Shown here piece after piece: positions 55,488 through 64,000 of a stretch of 64,000 nt of DNA (positions are counted from its first letter, which is position 1; the number at the start of each line of letters is the position of its first letter). The position numbers and the translations under genes are program-made. Under the pieces are notes generated by a model. It did no database searches, was not told where the DNA came from, and saw nothing but the letters and a program-made list of their open reading frames with translations. Source of the stretch: Setomelanomma holmii (Eukaryota; Ascomycota; Dothideomycetes; Pleosporales; Phaeosphaeriaceae); the NCBI GenBank assembly GCA_010015745.1, contig ML978178.1, positions 62,001-126,000 of the forward strand, written 5' to 3'.

Positions 55488-56785
55488 TCTCTATAATACA
55501 ACAAGCTACTAGCTTTAAAAGAGACGTAACTATAGCTTACAGTTTAAGCTATTAAATAAGACGTAACACTTTCTTAACAACGCGTAGCTAAAATCTATAA
55601 CGTCTCTTGTATAATAGATACTAAGTAATTGATACACTAGAAAGTAGTTTTAACGTAATTATGCATTTAACTTAGTAAACCTTTGTCTAACTAAGGTAGA
55701 GATAATTATTTAGTATATACTTAATCTTAACGCGCAAGAATATATACTTTAGTTTACTACAATTAAGAGTATAGGCAATTTACTACGTAAGAAGCCTCGC
55801 TAACTACTAGTAGGCGTTAACTAGGCTAGAATCTTTGTTAAGAATTAACCTAAGCTTAAAGTTAAGCTTAATTGCAAGTATAACCATAAGAGAGCTCTCT
55901 ATAAAGACTCTAAAGTTATGTAATAACGTGTTTTCTGTGCGAGCGCTCTACTCAAGCAAGCGCTCTACGAATCGCTAGCTACACGCCTGCGCAGCAACTT
56001 TGCGCAATACTACAATAGTATTTTGTACTGTGCGCTACAGTAGATTATGCTTCAGAATCTTCACTATTATCTACATCCTCTATTTCTACTGTACGGGTGC
56101 AGAAATTATACCCAATCTCGCTGCAACAGCTATAGCGCCTCTTACTTAGTACGCACTCTCTTCGCAGGCGTCTCGCTCTTCTTACTACTACTACCTACCT
56201 TTACAGCAATTAAGTTAGATGCCTTACTAACTATTAATGTCTTCTCTACTCGTACGTACTACTGCTTGCAGCCTTTGCGCTTTGTAAGCTCTTTAATAGC
56301 GCTTCGCATACGCGCTTATTTCTTCTATAGTAACACTATATTATGTGCTATCTACTAAGCGCTTTTGCTTAGCTACCTAACTTGTTCGTCCAAAGAACTT
56401 GCAGAAAAACCTAAGCGCCTTTACATTCTCTGGTAAATAAGCGTTAACTGCGCCTCTACTTTGCGGGCGTTGCGTAGTATTTTTGCCTTCTAAGCAACGT
56501 TATTCTGTTAAAGTAGAGTTAGCGTATGCAACCTTACGTTAAGCTTAGATAGCACTGCTTCTAGATTAAATAGAACTAGTCTAGCGCCTCTAAATTCTGC
56601 GCGAGCGTTCTTCTTAGTAAGCAGTAGCTCGTAGGTAGCTTTGAAGGCTAGTAGAAAGGGTTCTTTGCTAATATAGTAGATGTAGTTGCGCGCTAAGACT
56701 AATATGCTGTTACCGTAACTGCGCTTTAATAGTAAGAAGTAAGTAACGTTAAGAGGTTACAGTAGGTGCGATAAGTAAGGTAGTA

Positions 56786-58631
56786 ACGTACTTAACGGTC
56801 GAGTCGCCCACCTTGCCAAGCCCCCACCAAAATCTATCGTCACCTACAGTAGCAACGTGATGTTTCTACAACACAACCAGTTACTCCCTTTAAAGAGGCT
56901 CAAATACAGCTTGCGCTTCAGGCTATTAAGCGGGACGCGAATCTCTCTGAACGACGTGCTGCTGCGATCTACAACGTTCCTCAGAAGACGCTTACTGACC
57001 GACGCGCTGGAAAGCAGTCTCGACGCGATTGTACGCCTAACAGACGACGGCTGAGTCCACTAGAGGAGGACGTGGTTGTTCGAGATATACTCAGTCTTGA
57101 CGGGCAAGGATTCCCGCCCAGGCTTAGCGCTGTAAAGGATATGGCCAATCAACTGCTCAAGGTGCGCGGCCAGCGGCTGGTGGGCATCCACTAGGCCAAC
57201 GACTTCGTCAAACGTCGCCCTGAGCTCAGAGTCAGTTTCAATCGCAGGTACAATTACAAGAGAGCTCTCTGCGAAGATCCTGAGGCTGTACGAGGCTGGT
57301 TCCGCCTTGTACAGAATACAAAGGCTAAGTACGCCATCCTTGATGAAGACTCGTACAACTTTGACGAGTCTGGCTTCATGATAGGCATGATAACGGTCGA
57401 AGCTGTAGTCACAGGCTCTGAGCGTCGAAAACGGCTGAAGACGGTACAGCAGGGTAATCGAGAGTGGACTACCGTCATCTAAGGCATCAATGTGACTAGG
57501 TGGGTGATCCCACCCTTTGTCATCTTCTAGGGCAAGAACCACCTCTCCGCCTGGTACGAGGAGGAGAGCCTGCCTCCAGACTGGGCTATTGCTGTCTCTG
57601 AGAACGGCTGGACAACAAATGCGCTCAGTCTTGAGTGGTTGAAGCATTTTAACGCTCACATAAAAAAACGTACTGTAGGCACAGTACGTTTACTCTTTAT
57701 CGACGGCCACAAGAGCCACAACTCGCTCAACTTTCAGCAATACTGCAAGGACAACAACATCGTTACTCTCTGCATGCCTCCTCACTTATCACACCTCCTG
57801 CAGCCTCTTGATGTAGGTTGTTTCTCGCGTTTGAAGAGGGCGTACAGGCGCCAAGCTAAGAACTTAATGCGCAATAGGATCAACTACATCACTAAACTTG
57901 AGTTTTTACCCTGCTTTATTCCTGCTTTTAAGGAGGCTATTACTAAAAGCAATATTAAGGGAAGCTTTTAAGGCGCTAGCTTAGTCCTAATTAACCCAGA
58001 GGCGGTGGTATTGAAGATGGACGTCCGCCTTTGTACACCTACCCCACCTGCTGTTGACGTTGCTGCCTAGGTGTCTAAAACACTAAGTAATTCCCTAGAA
58101 TTTGGGTCGCAATTGACGCTAATTCGAGAGAGGATTTGAAGGCATGTAGATAGCTCGCCTTCCTCTATAGTTGACGCGGTTCAAAAGCTTGCCAAAGGCG
58201 CTGAGATGATGGCGCATTCTATAGTGTTGATGAGCAACTAAGTCAAGCAGCTTCGAGAGGCTAACAAGGCCGCCTCACGCCGTAAAGCACGCAAGACAAA
58301 GCGTATACAGGCAGAAGGGGTCCTTACAGCTGAAGAGGGCGTGCGCTTAACTACCTTGAAGGAGTTTGCAGCGCGTAGTAATAGGAAGAAGGCAAAGAAG
58401 AGCGCGCGCGCTGAGAGCAGTGAGCTGACTCAAAGGCGCTGTAGACGCTGTGGCGAGGCCGGGCACAACCTGCGCACATGTAAAAAAGAAGCAGAAATAG
58501 TCTCTGATTAATGTAGAGTATTGTACAGTACTGTACAAAACCGTCTCCTACTGTGGGTGACAATAGATTTTGGTGGGGGCTTGGCAAGGTGGGCAACTCG
58601 CCCGGATGGGCGACTCGACCGTTAGGTACGT
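56786..58631 (+). mobile_element. Element C: youngest Fot1-type transposon of the stack, inserted in B
   Basis: 1846 bp with inverted ends ACGTACTTAACGGTCGAGTC (left) and ACGTACCTAACGGTCGAGTC (right, complement), flanked by TA at 56,784-56,785 and 58,632-58,633. It splits B's transposase between CTCTGCA and CTACCTTACTTATC. The ends hold 17-bp units: two at left (CGAGTCGCCCACCTTGC, CAAGCCCCCACCAAAAT) and three at right. Base composition is much less eroded than in A and B. Confidence 0.9.
56862..58511 (+). pseudogene. Fot1/pogo transposase of element C, stops only
   Basis: One frame, about 550 codons, with seven or eight stops all derivable by C:G to T:A (for example TAG in GIH-stop-ANDF, TAA in TTVI-stop-GINV, TAG in VIF-stop-GKN). 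An N-terminal helix-turn-helix (IQLALQAIKRD...AIYNVPQKTLTDRRAG) is followed by a CENP-B-type second helix region. The catalytic acidic residues are visible: NFDESGFMIG, LLFIDGHKSHN and LLQPLDVGCF. The C-terminus has a CCHC knuckle, CRRCGEAGHNLRTC. The ATG is not obvious. Inactive as it stands. Confidence 0.87.
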
Positions 58632-60118
58632 TATGCAGAGAGTAATAATCTTGTTCTTCTTGCAGTACTTTTAGAAATTAAGCGAGCAATAGCTCTTGTA
58701 GCTGTTAACAATAAGCAATATATACGCTTCTATAGGCTTCGCATGCGTATTAAAGTGTTTAAGCTAGGTAAGCGCTAGATTATTACTTGTGTAGCTATTT
58801 AAGCTAACTTAGACAACCTAGTCGCGTAGTATACCTAGCTCAAACTAGATAACGATTAGAACTTTATCTGTAAAGATAATAAAGAGTAGTATACGCTTTC
58901 TAGTCGCTCTAACGACTTGTACTAGACTAACCTACTTGCGATTGCCAGACTGTAGTTAGTTTCTTTACTTTTCTAGGTTTCTCTAAGCCTGTTACTACAA
59001 GCTAAGACGCAATCTTGTCTATTAGAGAGCCTAACTTATCAAAGTTCTAGGTATTCTTATCTATAATACTATACTTCGCCTTTATTAATTAAATGAGCTT
59101 AAACTAGAGCTAGATAAGATTCTACCTTACTCTCTTAGTAGTAGTCTATTAGCTATATCTCGTACAAGAGCCTTCGTTAGCAGTACGCTACGTAAACTTG
59201 CGTTAAGTACAACTATAGGATTACCTTCTCTTCTAACTTTGTAAGGCGTTTTAGGTTTGGCTTCTAGTCGCGTCAGGCGCGCTTCTCTTAGCGTTGTCGT
59301 TGTAGTGTTCTTTAGAGAACACTGTAGATCACCTTAGCGCGTCGTAGGCTTCGAGTTGCGCGTCTTTAGATACTAGAGAGTGCAAGCTAAACGTTAGCTT
59401 TAGTATAGAGTCTTAGAGCTTAACGTTGTTGTCACATTACGTGTTGTTGTCGCGTAGGCGTGTAGCCGGCGATTAGTGGGGCGCTCGCTTGGGTGGGACG
59501 CTCGCATGGAAAACACGTTATTCTAGAATTTAAGTTATGATTAAAGCTAATTTAAGAGAAGATTTAGAGATATATAGGTAGCTTATCTATCTTAATTATT
59601 AACTCTCTTAAAAAGCTTACCAAGAGCGCTAAGATAATAGCGCATTTCTTAGTATTATTAATGCGTAACTAAGTTAAGAAGCTTTAAGTAGCTAATAAGG
59701 CTACTTTACGCTGTAAAGTACGTAAAAGAAAGCGTATATAAGTAGAGAAGACTCCTATAGCTATAGAGAGTGTACGCTTAACTATTTTAGAGAAGTTTCT
59801 AGCGCGTAGTAGTAGAAAGAAGGTAAAGAAGAGCGCGCGCGCTAATAGTAGTAAGCTAACTTAAAGGCACTGTAGACGCTGCAGCGAGACTAGATATAAC
59901 TTACGCACATACAAGTAAGAAGTAGAAATAATCTCTAATTAGTATAGACTACTATGTAGTACTATACAGAACTATTTTCTACTATTAGAGTACGTTTTAT
60001 ACTATAAGTAATAGTAGATTATAGTAGAGACTTAGTAGAGTAACGAACTCTATAGGCAAGTTACCTACACGTGCGAGTTATCTACCTTACTCAGACTCTA
60101 CTAAAATGTAATGTGTTC

Positions 60119-60297
60119 CACCAGTCATCCGCCAACACCAGTCATCCGCCAACACCAGTCATCCGCCAACACCAGTCATCCGCCAACACCAGTCATCCGC
60201 CANNNNNNNNNNCACCAGTCATCCGCCAACACCAGTCATCCGCCAACACCAGTCATCCGCCAACACCAGTCATCCGCCAACACCAGTCATCCGCCAG
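60119..60297 (+). repeat. 17-bp minisatellite in the left end of element D
   Basis: At least ten near-perfect copies of CACCAGTCATCCGCCAA, five on each side of a 10-N gap; the last ends CCAG. Two inverted copies lie in the right end (about 62,050-62,083). The true copy number is unknown because of the gap. Confidence 0.95.
60203..60212. other. Assembly gap (10 N) in the minisatellite
   Basis: Ten N inside the 17-bp array; probably a collapsed repeat whose real length is longer. Confidence 0.98.
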
Positions 60298-60369
60298 CCC
60301 CACCAAAATCAATGCGCCTGAACACGTTCAGGTGGCTCAACTCCCAACCTTACAGCCTCCGCCTACCTA

Positions 60370-61965
60370 AAAGGAGGGCAGGCTAGCTCTTGCTTCCCTT
60401 GCGCTTCAAGGGAACAAAAAATTACGTGTCCATCGCGTCTCAGTCTTGTTTGATACCCCTTAATCCACCTTACGCGGACGCCTTGCAGGTGCCCTAGCAC
60501 AAGCTACAGTCAACGCACATAAACCAAAGCTCTCTCCTATCAAAGAGCAGCGTCTCGTTCAGTAGAAATTAGACCTTGATTAACGAGGCTTTCCCCCCCA
60601 GATCATTGACGTACGACGAATGGCAGACGTTCTGCTCACAAATCGCGGCCAAAATCCACTACCACAACCTGTAGGCAAGAACTGGGTGTCACGCTTCGTC
60701 AGCAATCAGTCAGAGCTTCAGACAAAGTGGAACAGGAAATTCCACTTACAAAGGGCAAGATGTGAAGATCCTATCAAGATTAGCGCATAGTTCAAGCTTG
60801 TACAGGACACGTGCCTGACGTGGGGTATCCTCCTAGAGGACGTGTACAATTTTAACGAGACTGGGTTTATGATAGGAGAGTCGCTGCAACGTCGAAAGTT
60901 GTTACCAGCGCTGACATAATTGGTTAAGCAATTGTCATACAGCCAGGTAACAGAGAGTGGGTAACCACAATCAAGTATATCAAAGCGTCTAGTTGGCGTC
61001 TTCCACCCTTTATAATCTTGTCTGGAAAGCTGCACCAAGCTAGCTGGTACAAAGACCTCCCAGACGACTGGGTAGTCGCTGTTAGTGACAACGGCTGGAC
61101 AACAGATGAGCTTGGCCTTGAGTGGGTAAAGCACTTCAACAGACATACAGAGTCGTGTACAACAAGAGTATACAGGCTCCTTATCCTTGACGGTCATAGC
61201 AGCCACGCAACGCCAGAATTTGATCAGTACTGCAAGGATAACAAGATTATTACTCTCTGTATGCCACCTCATACGTCACACCTTCTACAGCCACTTGATG
61301 TCAGCTGCTTCGCCTTCCTGAAGACGGCGTACGGACTGCAGGTGTCTGAGCTTGCCCGCCAAGGAGTCTTTCATATCGACAAGCTTGACTTCCTCTACAT
61401 CTATACCAAGATCAGATCGACAGTCCTGTCTGAGCAGCACATTAAGGCTGGTTTTGAGGCGACAGGGCTCATCCCATCTTGTCCAGAACGCGTCCTTTCT
61501 AGCCTTACCGTCGTCAGAACGCCGTCTCCACCAGGGACAGCAGGTGATGAAGTAGCTGCCTGGACAGCAGAGACTCCACGTACAACTGCTCAGGTTGAGC
61601 AGCAGGCTCGTCTTGTACAACGTCTACTCCAGAGACAATCTCAAAGTCCTACAAGTCAAGCAATTGCCCAGCTTGTCAAAGGCTGTCAGCTTGCCATGAA
61701 CTCAGCGACAATCTTAGCTGAGGAGAATTCAAGGCTAAGAGCAGCCAACCACCGCCAGCGACGTAAACGTCAACAGCAGAGACAGTATATAGCCCGTGGA
61801 GGAGCGTTACAGGCTCAGGAAGGTCGTGCGCTGGTCACAGAGGCTCAAATAGGTGTCCAGCCGAGTGACCAAGCAGTGACCCCACAGGCAGGAACAAGAG
61901 CACCACCAACGTGCAGTAAATGTCATGTACAAGGTCATAACAGGACTCAATGTAGACAGATCTAG
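60370..61965 (+). pseudogene. Fot1/pogo transposase of element D, C-terminal half intact
   Basis: The first half (LALASLALQGNKKLRVHRVS, GFPPQIIDVRRMADVL, VGKNWVSRF) has several TAG/TAA stops and a 1-nt loss near 60,877, just after NFNETGFMIG where the first catalytic acid is Glu-Thr rather than Asp-Glu. From about 61,010 a 315-codon frame is uninterrupted: VAVSDNGWTTDELGLEW, LLILDGHSSHATPEFDQY, LLQPLDVSCFAFL, then a coiled, Gln/Arg-rich region and a final CSKCHVQGHNRTQC knuckle. Compared with C it is a separate family. Confidence 0.85.
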
Positions 61966-62346
61966 TCTATTGTTTGTCAAAATTTTAGACAAATTGAATT
62001 GGTGGTTGTTGAGCTATTCTATCTTAACCTGTACTGATTTTGGTGGGTCTGACGGATGACTGGTGTTGGCGGATGACTGGTGGAACACGTTACTGTCTTA
62101 CACAGTAGAAACGCAATGTCTCTACTACCTAACTAGTTACTAGCTTCAAAAGAAGCTCGATTACAGCTTGCGCTTTACACTTTTAATTAAGACGTAAGGC
62201 TCTCTAAACAACGCGCTACTAAGATCCTTAACGTTAACTAAAGAACGCTCGCTAACAGACGCGCTAAGAAGTAGTTTCAACGCGATTGCACGTCTAACTT
62301 ATTAAATCTTTGTCTAACAGAGGTAGAGGTAATTGTTTAGCATATA

Positions 62347-64000
62347 CAAATGATTGGCTTAGTGCAACTAAACAGCTTTACGATAACAGAGCTCCACCAT
62401 AACGCGTCGTAGTTAGTATTCTGAATAAGCCAGATCTTTTTAAACATAGCCCTGAGTGCATCGAAAATTACTCCGTACGCAGCAGAGGTGGTGGTGCTGA
62501 AAGAACATGCAGAAAAGCTGCGCAAGCACACCAAGCCAAACATCAAAAGTTATGCTACTACTCACAACCTGCTATATTATCGCCTTCTGCGCGTGTACAA
62601 AGGTCTCCCTACTCGCAGCGATCGACGCCTACCCGCCCACTGGTTGTCAGAAGAGCAGGATCTTGCCCTTGAGCGGTACCTTGATGCGATCAATGCTATC
62701 GGCTTTAGAGTCTACAGAGCTTTAGTGGAGCAACAAGCTAACGCGCTACTCATGGAGTCGTATACTGGTATAGATGAGGGCCCTCAGCAACTTGGGAAGC
62801 AATGGGCACGTTGCTGGCTTCAGCGCCACCCAAAATATAGGCGCATTAAAGCAAAGCTAATAGAGGTGCAGCGTAAGCTCGCGCAAGAGCCTGAAGCGCT
62901 CCGTGGATGGTTTAAGCGGCTTCAAAGCATGAAAGAGGAGCTCAGTATACTGCCAGAGGACGTCTACAACATGGATGAGACCGGCTGTCGAATTGGTGTA
63001 GCTACAAGCCAGTACGTTTACAGCAAAAACGGACGCAAGGTGTTTATCCCCAACGCCAACAACCGCGAGCTTGTTACTCTCGTTGAGTGTATTTACGCCT
63101 CCGGCTATGCTATCGCACCTATGGTCATCATTAAAGCAGCAACTATCATGGAGCACTAGGTCGTTGATCTACCTGACGACGTGCTCATTAACGTCAGCAA
63201 TAGTGGCTACAACAACGACTCGCTCGCGCTTGACTGGATTAAGCATTTTGACAAGATGACAAGAAAGAGAACTGTAGGCAGATGGCGGCTACTCCTAGTA
63301 GATGGGCACGGCTCACATGAGACGAAGGAGTTTGCTAAGTACGCGGAGGATACTTATATCGTACTCTTCGCTCTACCACCTTATACAACCCACTTACTGC
63401 AGCCGCTTGATGTGGGCTGCTTTCAGCCACTCAAATGGTACCATGGGAGGTGCCTTAACTGGGCTGCTCGAACAGGATCAAAAGACATAAGCAAAGCTGA
63501 CTTTATGGCTACTGTAGGCGAGATACGACGTCTTACTTTTACCCGTTACACTATACTTAGTGGATAGAGGCGTACAGGGCTATTCCCATTCAACCTAGAT
63601 GTAGTGCTTAGCTACCTAAAGCGACAGGAAGATTGTGACTCCAGCGCTGAGGAGCGATCTCCTACACCACCGCCAGCAACAGTACAACGAGCTGGTACTC
63701 CTACAGTTATCTCATCACCGCCACAGCTCAGCTCGTCGCCTACAAAAGCCTCTATCTGAAGTTTCTACTGCGTTAAAATAGACCTTGAGATGGCGCAGCT
63801 TGTGCGTTAACCGCTAGCGCAAGACGCAACACTAGAACCAGAGAACCCTGAGCCCGGCGATACAGCGTTTCATACACCAAAAACAGTCCGTCAAATTCAG
63901 CTGCAAGCTCCGTTTGTTGATGCTGCGCTGCGGCAGCATCTCCCCTGTGACATGGCGGCTGGAGTTATCTGTCATCTTTGCGGAGCCTTAGCGCTTGCGC
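62347..64000 (+). mobile_element. Element E2: second Fot1/pogo lineage, runs off the window
   Basis: The eroded E1 sequence stops at TA 62,345-62,346 and a new, balanced-composition sequence begins CAAATGATTGGCTTAGTGC. It carries a transposase and continues past the window edge, so its right end cannot be checked. The TA at the junction fits a pogo-type insertion. Confidence 0.6.
62488..64000 (+). pseudogene. Transposase of element E2 (DDE superfamily, CENP-B/psq-like N-terminus), partial
   Basis: The frame starts without a clear ATG near VVVLKEHAEKLRKHTKPN. The second DNA-binding helix region reads LSEEQDLALERYLDAINAIG and GKQWARCWLQRHPKYRRIK, a CENP-B/Tc5-type HTH. Catalytic sites: NMDETGCRIG, LLLVDGHGSHETKEF and LLQPLDVGCF. 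Stops at 63,157 (TAG), 63,565 (TAG) and two further on are single C:G to T:A steps in an otherwise uninterrupted frame. A Cys-x-x-Cys (CHLCG) appears at the window edge. Cut by the end of the sequence. Confidence 0.84.

Larger units (their letters stand above)
55926..59518 (-). mobile_element. Element B: Fot1-type transposon inserted in A, minus orientation
   Basis: Inverted ends ACGTGTTTTC (55,926) and GAAAACACGT (59,518) with TA at 55,924-55,925 and 59,519-59,520, the TA target rule of Tc1/mariner/pogo elements. Without C it is about 1.75 kb, the usual Fot1 size. Minus-strand relics include a YCK-x-NKIITLC match to Fot1 transposases, broken by C right after CTCTGCA, and a knuckle-like C-terminal end near 56,100. 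Many stops make it dead. Each end carries two 17-bp direct repeats (CGAGCGCTCTACTCAAG then CAAGCGCTCTACGAATC at left). Confidence 0.78.
55222..60068 (+). mobile_element. Element A: oldest Fot1/pogo-type transposon, heavily RIP-mutated, host of B and C
   Basis: Left end near 55,222 (ACGTACTC...) and right end near 60,068 are inverted relatives (shared TACTCTACTAAGT and TCTACT). Coding relics at 55,500-55,910 and 59,525-59,960 align by eye with 56,880-57,290 and 58,090-58,520 of element C, with differences almost all C to T or G to A. About 800 bp corresponding to C 57,290-58,090 is missing, so A was already deleted or lost it when B entered. A GC-richer insert lies at 55,294-55,487. Boundaries are approximate. 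Confidence 0.65.
60111..62090 (+). mobile_element. Element D: Fot1-type transposon with a minisatellite inside its inverted end
   Basis: Ends ATGTGTTCCACCAGTCATCC (left, 60,111) and the complement of ACGTGTTCCACCAGTCATCC (right, to 62,090), flanked by TA at 60,109-60,110 and 62,091-62,092. The left end contains at least ten 17-bp units, the right end two. It interrupts E1. The internal frame is a Fot1-like transposase with stops and a frameshift in its first half and an intact second half. Confidence 0.88.
60066..62346 (+). mobile_element. Element E1: RIP-eroded Fot1-type copy carrying D and cut by E2
   Basis: The left end (CGAGTTATCTACCTTAC then TCAGACTCTACTAAAAT, two 17-bp units) is a C-to-T eroded version of element C's left end. 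After D, the sequence resumes with ACAGTAGAAACGCAATG and transposase relics (62,140-62,340) matching C's N-terminal region, and stops at about 62,346 where E2 begins. No right end is seen in the window. Confidence 0.62.

Noticed and set aside
56047..56358. 103-codon plus-strand frame rich in Leu/Tyr/Cys
   Set aside because: It lies antisense to the eroded transposase of element B; not a gene.
60119..60297. CRISPR-like direct repeats
   Set aside because: The 17-bp units are head-to-tail with no spacers and lie inside a transposon end in a eukaryotic genome; this is a minisatellite.

Overview
The window is nuclear DNA of a filamentous ascomycete (Pezizomycotina). The evidence is short 48-90 bp introns with GTRNGT donors and YAG acceptors, typical fungal gene families (GT2 synthase, DAL5-type permease, SERCA pump, hybrid histidine kinase, CorA-like transporter), and transposons loaded with C:G to T:A changes of the kind made by repeat-induced point mutation (RIP). 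I cannot name the species. All gene models were built by hand from frames, splice signals and family motifs; no alignment was run.

Positions 1 to about 35,040 are a gene-rich compartment with balanced base composition. In order: a possible 3' gene end; a three-exon processive GT2 glycosyltransferase; a membrane acyltransferase; a decayed allantoate-type MFS permease; an RGG/coiled-coil protein (minus); three small orphan genes (plus); a hidden two- or three-exon minus-strand gene with a frame break; an AT-hook protein (minus); a four-exon SERCA Ca2+-ATPase (minus); a hybrid histidine kinase (minus); about 5 kb with no supported gene; an AMP-dependent ligase with a 1-nt frame break (minus); and a CorA-like transporter (plus). 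The GT2 synthase and acyltransferase, side by side on one strand, suggest export or decoration of a surface polysaccharide.

From about 35.4 kb to the end the window is a transposon graveyard. A Tad-type LINE (35.4-44.2 kb) is split by a hAT element with 19-bp inverted ends and an 8-bp target duplication, and again by a 203-bp solo LTR with a 5-bp duplication; removing both restores the LINE frames exactly. A minus-strand Ty3/gypsy element (44.6-50.1 kb) follows, with one recognisable LTR and an assembly gap. Next come a 17-bp minisatellite, a gene relic, and a five-exon DUF3435 tyrosine recombinase of the Starship captain type, broken by one TAG and one frameshift.

From 55.2 kb to the end, Fot1/pogo-type DNA transposons are stacked inside each other: A contains B, which contains C; E1 contains D and is interrupted by E2, which runs off the window. 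The families differ, but their ends share a 17-bp repeat period. Within the stacks, older copies are the more RIP-eroded, so the nesting gives a relative chronology.
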